Below are positions 27,801-39,200 of a stretch of DNA of 64,000 bases, piece by piece. The DNA comes from Aquanectria penicillioides (lineage: Eukaryota; Ascomycota; Sordariomycetes; Hypocreales; Nectriaceae). Position 1 is the stretch's first letter. The number at the start of each line of letters is the position of its first letter. The position numbers and the translations under genes are program-made. The stretch lies in the NCBI GenBank assembly GCA_003415625.1, contig PYIU01000001.1:3410746-3474745 (forward strand), read 5' to 3'. Under the pieces are notes generated by a model. The model saw only the letters and a list, made by a program, of their open reading frames with translations, did no database searches and had not been told where the DNA came from.

Positions 27801-30800
27801 ACAAGTAGAAGAACTTGAACAGGTGTTGACGCCTTCGGGCAAGCAGAGACCAGCAGCGCAAGTCTTTCCAGATCCGCAAGTGTCAGAAGATGTGCAAGAC
27901 GGAAAAATGGTGTTGTCGAGACAGACACCCGCCGTGCAGGTCTGACCAGCAGTACACTGAGTATCCGAGGAGCACGGGTTTAGTCCTTGTGGGATACACA
28001 CTCCCAATCTGCACACGTCGGAATTCGGGCACTGGGGATCAGTCGAGCAAGAAGTGAGGCTTGATGGAAGGCAAACTCCACTAGTGCAAGTCTGGCCTAT
28101 GTCACATCCAGAGCCGTCCGAGCAAGACTTCAATCCAGAAGGCAAGCAAACGCTTGCAGTGCAGCTTTGACCTTCGGCGCAATGCGACGCGTCGACGCAA
28201 GTGGGGAAGATGGTTGATGGGACACAGAAGCCAGCAGTGCAAATGTCTCCGTCTGAGCATCCAGCGCTCGATTGGCAGAGGTTGAGAGCCTGTGGCAGAC
28301 ATACACCGAGACGACAGACTTGACGAGAAGCGCAACCCGAATCGGCAGTGCAATGAGTGAACAGGTCTGGTAGACATACACCATCGGTGCAAGTGAGATT
28401 AGCAGCACAGCCCGATGCGTCAGAGCAAGTTTCCAGGCCACTGGGCAGGCAGACGCCAGCGGTGCAAGTCTGGCCGGTAGCGCAGCTTGATTGTCCCGTG
28501 CCAGAGCAGGTTGGGAAAACCAGATTGCGAATACAAAACCCAGCGGTGCATGTTTGGCCGCTACCGCAACCAGCATCCGAGGTGCAGGGTGAGAGATCCT
28601 GGGGAATGCACACGCCGAGGCGACAGACATTGCCAGCGGTACAGGACGAATCGCCAGTGCAAGTCGGGAGTGTGACGGGAAGACAAACCCCGGCTGCGCA
28701 TTGCAGACCAGGGCTACATCCTGTGTTATCCGAGCATGACTGAAGTCCAGTGGGAAGACAAATACCAGCAGTGCAAGTTTGGCTGGTAGCGCAGGATGAC
28801 TGTCCAGTTCCAGAGCAAGTCGGGAACACTACCTTCGGGACACAGAAACCAGCAGCGCAGCGTTGTTCACCGGTGCAAGATGCATCGGATGTGCAGAGTG
28901 CCAAGTCTTGATGAATGCAGACGCCGAGACGGCAAACCTGACCTGAGCCACAGGACGAGTCCGCAGTGCAAGACTGGAGTGTCGATGGGAGGCAGACGCC
29001 GCTGGTACACTGCAGTCCTGTGTCACAAGTTGAGCCATCAGTGCAGCTCTGAATACCGGTGGGAAGACAAACTCCAGCCGTGCAAGACTCCCCTTGATCG
29101 CAGGAAGACTGTCCGGTTCCAGAACAAGTCCGGAAGACTGGAGTCGGGATACAGAATCCAGCGACACAACTCTCTCCGCTGTTACAGGAAGCATCTGTGC
29201 AGAGTGTAAGATCTTGGGGAACGCACACACCGAGACGGCACAGCAGACCTGAGCCACAAGAAGAGTCATTGGAGCAGGATTTAAGGGTTCCAGGCATACA
29301 GATGCCATTGTGACAATTCAGTCCAATTGAGCAACCAGCATCATTTGTGCAAGTCTGCAGCCCTGATGGGAAGCAAACACCAGCGGTACATGTCTCTGCA
29401 GTGCCGCAGCTAGACTGGCCTGTTCCAGTGCAAGTTGGGAAGATGGGAGTAGGCACACAGAAACCTGCCACGCAGCTCTTGTTGGTATCACAAGTAGCCG
29501 TAGATGTACAGAGAGAAAGTTGCTGAGGAATGCAAACTCCTAGGCGACACACTTCTCCAGTATTGCAAGTAGAATTGGCTGTGCAGACAGCCAGGGTAGC
29601 GGGTAGACAAGCTCCCTTGGTGCATTGAAGTCCAGCACCGCATGTGGAACTGTCTGTACAGCCAAGAATACCAGTTGGGAGACAGATTCCAGCTGTACAC
29701 GTCTGGCCGTTCTGACATTGGGTCGAGGGCTGGCCTGTGCAAGTTGGGAAGACATCAGTGGAGGAGATCTGGGCTGGCGCACAAAAACCAACGACACAAC
29801 TATGACTGTCGATACAGTTGGCGTCTGACGTGCAGAGCGCCAAAGCCTTAGGGATACAGACGCCCAAGCGGCAGACTTGGGAGGAAAGACAGGCAGTATC
29901 ATCAGCACAGTTAGTGAGGGTGTCAGGAAGACAAACCCCATTGGAACACTTGAGTCCTGTACCACATCCCGAGCCGCCAGTGCATGATTGAACACCCGTG
30001 GGCAGGCAAAGTCCTGCTGTGCAACTCTCGCCTTGTGGGCAAGTAGACTGTCCAGTTCCAGAACATGGGGAGAAAACGGTCTTGGGGACACAGAACCCAG
30101 CGCTGCAACTCTGTTCACTTGTGCAGGTGGCACCCGAAGTGCAAAGCGACAGGTCCTTGGAAATACAGACCCCCAAGCGGCATACCTTATCGACACCACA
30201 AGCGGAGTCTGAGGAACAGGTCTGGAGGGTATCAGGGAGACAGGCTCCGTTGGCACATTTAAGTCCTGCCGCACATTCAGCGTTGTTGGTACAGCCGAGG
30301 ATTCCTGTGGGCAGGCAAACACCAGCCGTGCAGGTGTCGCCCGAGTCGCAAGTCGACTGGCCTGAGCCTGTGCAGGTAGGGAAGATGGTTGTAGAAAGAC
30401 AGAAGCCAGCCACGCAGTGGAGGTTTGTGTCACAAGAAGAATCCGATGTGCAAGGTGCTAGATTCACAGGAAGACAGGCGCCAAGGCGGCAAACCTCTCC
30501 AGTATTGCAACCATTATCGTTAGTACAGGTGGCTAGTGCATCCGGGAGACAAGCGCCGTTGGTGCATTGAAGTCCAGGAGCACAGCCAGCGTTGTTCGTA
30601 CAGCTGAGGATGCCAACGGGCAGGCAAATACCAGCGGTGCAAGTCTCCCCGGAGTCACAGGAGGATTGTCCTGTTCCAGAGCATGTGGGGAAGATCATCT
30701 TGGGTACACAGAAACCGGCCAAACACTTTTGGGTGCTAGTGCATGATGAGTCCGAAGTGCAGAGAGACAAATCCTTGGGGATACAGGCTCCCAGACGGCA

Positions 30801-33800
30801 GACTGCTCCGGTGGCACAAGTAGAGTCAACAGAGCAAGGGGTGGCTGCAGATGGGAGACAGACTCCATTAGAGCACTTGAGTCCAGTACCGCATCCTGCA
30901 TTGTCTGTGCAGGCCAATAAACCTGTTGGCAGGCAAACGCCCGCTGTGCAGCTCTCTGGCTGCGCGCAAGTGGATTGGCCTGTGCCAGAGCAAGTTGGGA
31001 AGACAATCTTGGGTACACAGAAACCTGCGGTGCAGCTCTGATCAGTAGTGCAAGAAGAGTCCGAGGTGCAGAGAGACAAGTCTTGAGGAATACAGACACC
31101 AAGGCGGCAGAGTAGGCCAGAGCCACAAGAAGAGTCACCCGTACAACTGTTGAGGCCACTGGGCAGACAATAACCATTGGCACACCGAAGACCAGTAGTG
31201 CATCCCAAGTTGTCGGCGCAGCTTTGCAGGCCGGTAGGCAGACAAACGCCATTGGAGCAAGTCTGTCCCGAGGTACAGCTAGACTGCCCGGCGCCAGTAC
31301 AGGTAGGGAAAATCACCTTTGGTACACAGAATCCAGCGACGCAGCTCTGGCTAGCGCCACAAGACGAGTCTGATGTGCATACCGAGAGGTTCTGGGGGAT
31401 ACAGACGCCCAGTCGGCAGACGTTTCCAGAGCCACAAGCGGAGTCCGAAGAACAACCGGCTAAGGTAAGAGGTAGGCAGACACCGTTGGTGCAAGACAAT
31501 CCTGTGCCGCAAGTCGCGCTGTCAGCGCAAGTCTGCAGACCTGTTGGGAGGCAGACGCCAGCGGTGCATGTCTCTCCAGTGGCGCAACTAGACTGTCCAG
31601 TTCCGGTGCAGGTCGGGAAGACAGGCTTGGGGACACAGAAGCCAGCACGGCAGGTCTGGCTAGAGGTGCAAGAGTTGTCCGATGTGCAAAGAGCGAGATC
31701 CTTTGGAATACAGACTCCAAGGCGGCACACTTGATTGGCACCACAGGTAGAGTCTGTAGCACATGCAACGGAGGTGGATGGAAGGCAGACACCGTTTGTG
31801 CACTTGAGTCCCGAACCGCAACCGCTGTCGTTAGTGCAGCCGAGCAGTCCTGTGGGCAGGCAAACGCCAGAGGTGCATGTCTCACCTTGAGGGCAGTTCG
31901 CCTGAGCAGAACAAGTAGGGAAGACCATCTTGGGAACGCAGAAGCCAGCGATACAACTTTGAGTGCTAGTGCATGTGCTGTTGGAAGTGCAGAGAGAAAG
32001 ATCCTGTGGGATACAAACTCCAAGCCTGCACACTTGTCCAGCTGAGCAGGACGAAGATCCCGAACAGGTGGGAAGCAAAGAGGGCAGACAAACGCCATTG
32101 GTGCACTTCAGTCCTGCGCCGCAACCAGCGTCGTTGGTGCAAGTCTGCAATCCCGAGGGGAGACAGAAGCCAACGGTGCAGGTCTCACCTTGGATACACT
32201 GCGCATCGGTAGAACAAGTAGGGAAAATGGCAGAAATTTTGGGAAGACAGAAACTACCAGCGCAAGTGTCGCCAGTAGAGCATGTGGTGCTGTCCTGGCA
32301 GCTCTGGAGGGTCGTCGGGAGACAGACTCCAACTGCAGAGCACTTGAGCCCACCAGAACACTGAGACTCGGTCTGGCAGGATGGCAGAACGGTAGGCACA
32401 CAAACGCCAGCAACACAGGACTGTCCTGGCTTGCAACCATTGGCGCCGGAGCAAAGTGTGAGAGCGCTAGGAACACAGAGACCTGAGACGCACTTCTCAC
32501 TGCCGGCGGTGCACTGAGAATCAGTCGAGCAAGATGGCAGAGTGGAGGGGAGGCAAAGGCCTGCAGTGCAAATCTGACCATTACCACCACACTGGCTGGT
32601 CTGGTCACAGGCCGTGATAGCCTCTGGAAGACATAGTCCAAGAGCAGAGCACTTGAGGCTATGTCCACACTGAGAATCGGTTGCACAATGGGGTAAAGCC
32701 TTGGGAAGGCAGACACCAGATGTGCAGGCCTGCCCAGTGCGACAGGTAGAATCATCCGAGCAACGACTGAGAGTGCTAGGCAGACAGACACCAGATGAAC
32801 ACTTCTTACCGCTACCGCACTGAGAATCGGTCTGGCAAGAAGACAAGGGCGACTGAGTAGCCGTGCTAGTAGGCGAAGTTGTAGCCTTGCTAGTAGGCGA
32901 AGTTGTAGCCGTGCTAGTAGGCGAAGTTGTAGCCGTGCTAGTAGGCGAAGTGGTAGCCTTGCTAGTAGGCGAAGTTGTAGCCTTGCTAGTAGGCGAAGTG
33001 GTAGCTGGGCCAGTAGGAGTGCCAGCAGTAGCTCCAGCGATAACTCCAGTGGTGGTCGACGCTGATCTAGAGGTGGACGTGCCCATTGATCCGGATCCAC
33101 CCGAAGAGGCTGCGGTCGAGCTTATAGAAGAACTGGAACCAGAGCCAGTGGATGCACCAGTTGAGCTGCCCGTATGAGAACCAGTAGATGAACTTGTGGT
33201 TGTGACACACTTGCCGGCCTGGCAGATCTCGTTATCAGCACACGTCACATCAGAGTCACAAGGGATTCCTTCAAGGCCCTGGTTGCCGCCTCCAGTAGTA
33301 GATGGTGATGTTACAGAAGCGGTAGAAGTGCTGGTCACAGTACCCGAAGTTGATCCTCTAGAAGTTCCGGTTGAAGTACTAGTAGACTGGCTGGATGACT
33401 TTGCAGAAGTGGTGGGGGCAGAGCCCGGGTTGGATGAAGCAACACACTGGCCGTTGATGCAGCTCTCGTTGTCACGGCACATTCCATCATTGTCGCAAGG
33501 TGTTCCGTCGACTCCTTGGCCACCCTTGTCGCTAGTACTAGATGTAGATGCTCCAGAACTAGTAGTTGTGCCAGCAGATCCAGATCCAGATCCAGAAGTT
33601 GTGCCAGCGTTTATTGGAGTGGCGCAAAAGCCGGCAACGCAGGCTAAGGCATCAATGCACATGTTGGTAGAAGTGCAGGGCATTCCTTCGAGGCTTTGGC
33701 CGCCATTGTCGATACCACTAGTTCCATATACGTAGTTCCCTCTGGTGGCTGGGGTACAATAACCAAACAGGCACAGCTGTCCATCGGGGCAGGTTACACC

Positions 33801-36196
33801 TCCACAGTTGGATGAGTCTCCCGCTGCTACGCAGGTTCTGGAGATACAAACGTGCTTCCCAGGACAGGACACGCCAGAACCTTCGCAGTTGGACGAATCC
33901 TCGAGGGCGGTACACCCGCCTTCAATACAAACCTGGTCAGTTCCGCACTCTAAGCCACCCTGTTGGCGTCGTAGAATTTCGACAAATCGAGCCATACGCC
34001 CTGGGGACCTGCGACAGGCTGCGCGGTTTCCAATAACAAAGCAATCATTGCTGAGGCAGACACTGCCCGGGGCACAGTTCGGTTGACAGATTCCAGCGGT
34101 CCCGACAGAGGACTGGCTGCCATTGGCAGTTCCGCCAGAGCTTCCTGCAGAGTTCTGGTTGCCGTCGCTAGAGCTGGGTGTTCCCTGAGAGCCGTCGTTG
34201 CTGTGGTCGCTACCTCCCTGAAGCGTTCCCTTGGGAGTTGCATCGCCGTTATTGCTACCATGAGAGCTATCGTTTGTGCTTCCATCTTTGCCGTACTGGG
34301 GAATTCCTTCGGTTCCCTGGCTACTGTCGGCGCCGTCCTGGGAAGTTCCTTCGGTCCGTTGGCTACCATCAGTGCCTTGGCTGCCACCAGTGCCTTGGCT
34401 GCCACCAGTGCCTTGGCTACCACCAGTGCCTTGGCTACCACCAGTGCCTTGGCTACCACCAGTGCCTTGGCTGCCAACAGTGCCTTGGCTGCCAACAGAG
34501 CCTTGGCTGCCATCAGAGCCTTGGCTGCCATCAGAGCCTTGGCTACCATCAGAGCCTTGGCTACCATCAATGCCTTGGCTACCATCAATGCCTAGGCTAC
34601 CATCAATGCCTAGGCTGCCATCAGTGCCTTGGCTGCCATCAGAGCCTTGGCTACCATCAGAGCCTTGGTTACCATCAATGCCTAGGCTACCATCAATGCC
34701 TTGGCTACCATCAGAGCCTTGGCTACCATCAATGCCTTGGCTGCCATAAGTGCCATCCTGAGAAACTCCTTCGGTACCTTGGGTAACGCTACCATCGCCG
34801 CCTTGGCTTCCTTGTGCTCCTTGACTTCCGTTCTCGCCTCCGGCCGCGCTTTCCTGTCCGTTTCCATCTTCGGACGGTGGGCCGATAGGTGTAGGTCCGT
34901 TCTCGTGGACGAGTGTAGTGATGACAACATTGGCTGTGATGGTAGTGACGATAGCAACTACTAACTCATCGTTTTCGACTTCGATGGTCTCATCGATATC
35001 ACCTCCGTGCGCACCTCCTGCGTCGTTGGTGCCCTCTTCGTCGCTAAGCTGGGTTGTTATGACTTGCCCGAAGATGGTGGTAGTAATAACGCGATGGTTG
35101 CCACCCACCCCGGCGGAACCCCCGTTCTGGGCCTGGTGGTTCAAGAAGCCATTAGGAGATTCCCCTGCAAGCCCACCGTTTTCGGAGAGAGAGTCGTTGT
35201 TCTCAATAGTGTCATCTTGTGAAGTAACACAGAACACGAGGCCAGGGGGGGCGGGAAGCGATCTAGCATATCGCCTGAGCAGATACCAGTGACGCAAATC
35301 TGCGAAGCGTTGCAGACTTGTCCATGGTCACCACATTCAGATTGATCTAGACCAATGTGGAGTGGTAAGCACTCATTTTGATAGCAAACCTCTCCAGAGT
35401 CGCATGGTTTATTAGACGGTCCACAAGCATCGGATGCCGTATGGGTGAGATCGAGCCCCCTGCACTCTCCGCCAATGCATAGCTCTCCCGCCTTACATTT
35501 CGCTCCGCTGGGTCCGCAATTGTACGAATCGGTTCCGACGAGAAGAGGGCGGCAGATTCCTTCGACGCAGGGAGCTGTTAGAGGACAGTCCTGGTCTGCT
35601 TCGCAGCCGCGAGTATTCGTTCCCAAGTTGAAGGATGTGCAAACGCCGCCGAAACACCAGTTTCCGGGCGCGCACTTGGTGCTGTTTTCGCCGCAACTTG
35701 AGGGGTCGGTACCGATATCGATTTTCACGCAAACACCGTTTACACACAATTCGCCAGCCTGGCATGGTGTTTTGGTCTTACCGCAGTGACGGGGGTCAAC
35801 CACCACCTGGATGGGTTTACAGTCGCCATCCTCGCCACACCATTGTCCAGTTTTGCATGGGCGGCCAGATGTGCCGCAATTGTTTGGGTCGGTGCTGCTA
35901 AAGTTGAGGGGGATACAAGAGCCGGTGATACAAAGCTCACCGGCCTTACATGGGTTTCCGCGAAAGCCGCAGTTGAGAAGATCGTAGCCGACAACGTTGG
36001 TCGTGCAGGTGCCGCCTACGCAAAGGCTCGATTCGGGGCAGTTGTCGATAACAATCTCCTGTCGTGGGAGGAGAACGCTAAGTTGGGTCTCTCTACTGAG
36101 AGGATTGTCTCTATAGACAAGAGAGTTAGTGGCATCTACGAACGGGATAGACAGTGAGGCTATTCCCGCCAGCAGACGCCAGTTAAGACATGTCAT
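9108..36196 (-). CDS. giant secreted cysteine-rich tandem-module protein (about 9,000 codons; frame interrupted)
   Basis: A single gene read from 36196 down to a TGA at 9108-9110. The ATG at 36194-36196 opens a signal peptide (MTCLNWRLLAGIASLSIPFV). Next come about eight CG-type modules, a linker with a collagen-like repeat and Ser/Thr-rich spacers, then an array of four-Cys modules (C-x5-C-x5-C-x4-C, about 25 residues) arranged in four-module blocks of about 100 residues, and finally shorter ~22-residue modules to the end. One frame stays open for 6,607 codons (35297-15474), so the array is intronless there. The module pattern continues across about eight single-base frame breaks (near 35245, 15897, 15418, 15371, 15131, 14908, 14414 and 12790), which is why I treat it as one gene. 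The modules look like Dickkopf-N/EB/tenascin-type Cys-rich repeats; no catalytic domain, transmembrane anchor or GPI signal is visible at the C terminus. A role in the cell surface or extracellular matrix is inference. It may be intact with assembly indels, or decaying. Confidence 0.85.
12843..32850 (-). repeat. main array: four-module (about 300-bp) cysteine-rich super-repeats
   Basis: A signature VCRLGVC(L/I)P recurs with a spacing of about 300 bp (about 308 bp in the N-terminal third, about 300 bp later), marking every fourth module. A typical block reads: FPTC-type module, CTxGVCLPxxL module, VCRLGVC module, then an AGFCVPK/GGICLP module. Two blocks (plus-strand about 26,342-27,096) are longer (about 370-385 bp) and hold five modules. 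By eye there are about 55-60 blocks. The copies have diverged in sequence but keep all cysteines. Confidence 0.85.
32857..33005 (-). repeat. 24-bp repeat coding TTSPTS(K/T)A
   Basis: Six near-identical 24-bp units encode the octapeptide TTSPTSKA/TTSPTSTA, just before the first module of the main cysteine array. Ser/Thr/Pro-rich stalks of this kind are usually O-mannosylated in fungal surface proteins (general knowledge; not shown here). Confidence 0.9.
34352..34749 (-). repeat. 18-bp minisatellite coding a collagen-like (Gly-X-Y)n segment
   Basis: About 22 copies of an 18-bp unit encode GSQGxD-type hexapeptides (GSQGID, GSQGSD, GSLGID, GSQGTG). Glycine falls at every third residue for about 44 consecutive triplets, so the segment is formally Gly-X-Y, without proline. 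Copies towards the C-terminal end of the segment are homogenised to GSQGTG. It lies in the linker between the N-terminal modules and the main array. Confidence 0.9.
35253..36196 (-). other. N-terminal region: signal peptide and CG-type modules
   Basis: After the signal peptide the chain carries about eight modules of about 30-40 residues of the form DPxxCG-x(4)-PCKxGELCVxGxCxxL (for example NCGTSGRPCKTGQWCGEDG). They differ from the main array by the leading Asp-Pro/Asn-Cys-Gly and by long spacing. The frame is lost after GICSGDML at a G7 run (plus-strand 35245-35251); an extra base there would continue directly into the 6,607-codon frame. Confidence 0.8.
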
Positions 36197-36227
36197 TTTG
36201 GCCGTCAAAACTGAAGATGTTGTTCAT
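36183..36227 (-). other. 14-codon upstream ORF overlapping the giant gene's start
   Basis: An ATG at 36225-36227 opens a 14-codon frame ending in TAA at 36183-36185. It is out of frame with, and runs across, the main ATG at 36196. If the transcript starts near 36255, as the TATA-like box suggests, ribosomes would meet this uORF first. Function is inference. Confidence 0.5.
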
Positions 36228-36285
36228 TCAGGTGGCCAACCTGTTGCGTGCACTTTAGCTCGTGCGGTTGAGCACGCCATGTTCA

Positions 36286-36293
36286 CTATATAG
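36286..36293 (-). promoter_or_regulatory. TATA-like box of the giant gene
   Basis: The palindromic octamer CTATATAG lies about 90 bp upstream of the main ATG, at a spacing typical for a TATA box. No other core promoter element was identified. Confidence 0.4.
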
Positions 36294-39200
36294 ATGCTTC
36301 TTTTGTGGCTCCCTTTGCTCGCTCTCATTTCCCGGGGCAGGAAAGATGGGCCCGGCCCATCTAGCTAGGTGGGTTCTAATTCAACTACCCATGCCAGCTT
36401 CGGGCTTTTCCCCTCAAGCACAGTCCATTCCAGTCACCCTCTCCGCCGCTCAATAAGCAACACCTGGCGGCGCAGTGGTGGAGGCTCGTCTCTGGGACGC
36501 ATCTAGACTGGCTGCGTCCCCCATAGCTTGAACTCTGATGGTGACTCTGGAAGGCGAAGGCAGAACCCTATTTCAGGGAACCACCGCCTGGGCCACCGTT
36601 TCTATCAGAATTCATGGCTGGAACAAGTCCCTTCTCGGGTTAAGAAGCAAGAAGTCAATCACGGGCGTCAAGACCAAGTGCACAAGGTTCGAATAGACTG
36701 GGGTTTCCAAGGCTCGGTAATCGCTGTTCCCGGGGCGTTGCCCACGGGGAGAAGGCATAGCAAGTCGTGCTGACATACATGTGTGGAGGCGGACCGAACG
36801 GAACGTTCTTGCACATGGTTCGGCGATGCAGAGGGCACGTCTAGGCAAGCGTCTGCATTGTGCGTGTACAGTATTGTAAGACACAGTGTTATTGAGGGGT
36901 GATGTCCAAGCCAGTGACCGCCATTCACGTACCATTGAGGTCGTGCAAAGTCGCGACGGACGGTATTTTGCTTGCTTGGATTGTTGTCTAGGCACCACGG
37001 GTAGAGCGAGCGAGACATAATTACAGACGCGAACAATACCTAGTGCGAATGACGGATCGGGGCTGGGCCGAAGCGGGAGGGAGCGCTCTAGCAGGGGATC
37101 CAGCGAGATCTGGGGGCCCGCCGTTCGCCTTCGGTTCTACTCGAGAAAAGAAGCCAAAGTCGGCGACGCTGGGAGTGAATTGAGACTGCAAGTTTGTGCT
37201 TGAACGCAAAGGTTGCAACCAAGGATCGCGCCAAACCTGGGCGAGACACTACGTACCAGCTAGCTTTGGAAGGAGATGGTGCAGAGGAAGCTTTTCAAGC
37301 TCCCCTGATTTGAATTGCTATCTATAATTTGGCTTCATGTGTGGATGAGAAAGGAAACCGAGTTCGTGGTGGAAGCCACTGAAGCCACAGACCTCTGTCG
37401 GTCAGTCGGGAGCGTCTCTGCTAACACCATGCGACGCGTGGAGGGAGTGTGTTGTGTGAGCGCGATGTGGCACCGCCACACAATGTTGGCACCGAGCCCT
37501 GCGCAACACGAGCCCGATCCCCAGTAGGTCTCTAAGCTCTCTTTACGGATACGATCGTGCCCTCTCAGTGAAACCCTGCAGGTGACGGTCCTGCATTGGC
37601 ACTCTGACTTCTCGCCACTCTCTGCTCCCTCCTCTCCCTCCTCGGCCTCCGTCACTAGGGGAATGTGGCTGCTGTCACTTGGCACGCCCTCTAATAAAGC
37701 TCCGTCTCTGTCGTCTATGCCGTCTCTGTTATCTTGCCCCGTCAGACCCACTTGACCAATCTCGGCAATCGAGTGGCGTTGAGGGGGCTTTGGAACTTGG
37801 GAGAAAAGGGGCCGTAATGGATGCCTCTTGATTCGTGTCACGCCGGAATGCGGAATGCCTTGCAATTAAGCTCACCTGCCCTAAACCTAATCGAGGCAAA
37901 ATATGGGCCCCGTTTGCCCAGATCTGGGCGATCATGCACTGACCCTGGATGGAGTCAAGCCGACATCTGGCAGGTTTTCAAACACTCTTTTCAACTTCTT
38001 AGCCCACTTGGCGATGGAATTAATTACAAGTGCGTGAGGGTATATTGCTTCACGTGTCGTTTTGTGTTAATCCTGCTCAGTAATCCGGGTGCAATCCACT
38101 GGCCGCCACGGAACAATTAGGTCGAGCTGTTGGTCTAATTAGGCCTTCGTGCCATAACATTCTCGTCATTTTCTTCCACGTTCATCACAACGCTCACATC
38201 TATGTCTCTCACCAGATGATTTCACTGCTAAAATGGACATCATACATTCAGATTAATCCCATTTAACTAATTGATTTGATCACTAGATAATTTGTGTCAG
38301 TCACCCAGCTTATCGGTCAGTGCATCTGTTCAGTGACGTGTTTATGCAGATAGTAGCTACCCTATAGCCCTCATTTTTGCGCCGTCTTTCCTTCCCCAAG
38401 CACCACTACTCCGTAATTTAGACGCTGTTGTGTTTCACTCAGCCGGCACCCTTTCATTAGACAGCAGGTCAAACTGATATTGAGACATTGGGGCTCAGTC
38501 CTTCAATTTCTGTTTATTCCCCGCTGCCCCTTGATTGATTCTAGCCACTGGGACTGCCAACAACCAGTCCCATTTACACAATCTAGACTCAGCCTCTCAA
38601 AGCTACGCACTTCTCATTCGGCTCCTCGGCCCCCAATCTTGTCGGGTGGCCATTGCACAAGCGGCATTAATTCGGCCACCGTTTGATCAAGAAGCGCGCC
38701 ACCTCATTGCACTGCCTGCCACAACCTTCCTTGTGCGGCGGGTTATCGCATTGCGTTTGCATTAAATTCTGTTAAGATTTGGCCCTATCTTCTGTTTTGG
38801 CTCTCATATTGGGTGCGGAATGGTGAGGCGCTGGTCTGGTCTCACGACTAAAAAGTTTTCGCCAATGGCGTCGTACCCCTTGCGGCGTACTTGGGACATG
38901 GAGCTTGGTCTCGAAGCATGGCTGGCCTGCCCTCTCGCCGGCCTCGCCGGATCTCCGGGAACGATGAAAGCGCCGACCGAGGCGCCGATTCGACTCACCT
39001 ATTGCAGCAATTCGCAAAATGACATTTGTCTCCCTGGCATGACATCGAGCAATTAAACTGTCCTCCTAGACTTGCTCATGCCACCCCATCCCTCACCTCG
39101 AAGAGGACGGCCGGAGCTCATTTATTAAAAAGAGCGTAGGTTTGAACGCGGCGCCTTCCTTTCGAGATGATTCATACCTGTTTCGGCCCGCTCTCATCCT

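Noticed and set aside
12843..32850. Regular repeats suggestive of a CRISPR array or satellite DNA
   Set aside because: The repeats are diverged, in frame and conserve cysteines; there are no short identical direct repeats with unique spacers, and the genome is fungal.
35225..35296. A 71-nt intron (GTATCT to CACAAG) joining the two frames of the giant gene near 35.25 kb
   Set aside because: It is in phase, but it would remove the last Cys of a module, lacks a good branch site, and a single extra base in the G7 run explains the junction more simply. Not excluded without cDNA.
9130..35300. Many plus-strand open frames (up to 229 codons) opposite the giant gene
   Set aside because: They arise from the Cys/Gly/Gln-rich codon pattern read in reverse, repeat with the same period, and lack starts, introns or domain signatures of their own.
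36197..36208. Longer N-terminus of the giant protein starting at 36208
   Set aside because: The codon at 36208 is TTG; the first ATG in frame is at 36194-36196 and leads directly into the signal peptide.
37335..37865. 176-codon minus-strand open frame
   Set aside because: Odd composition, no recognisable motif, no splice or promoter context; likely chance in a GC-rich patch.
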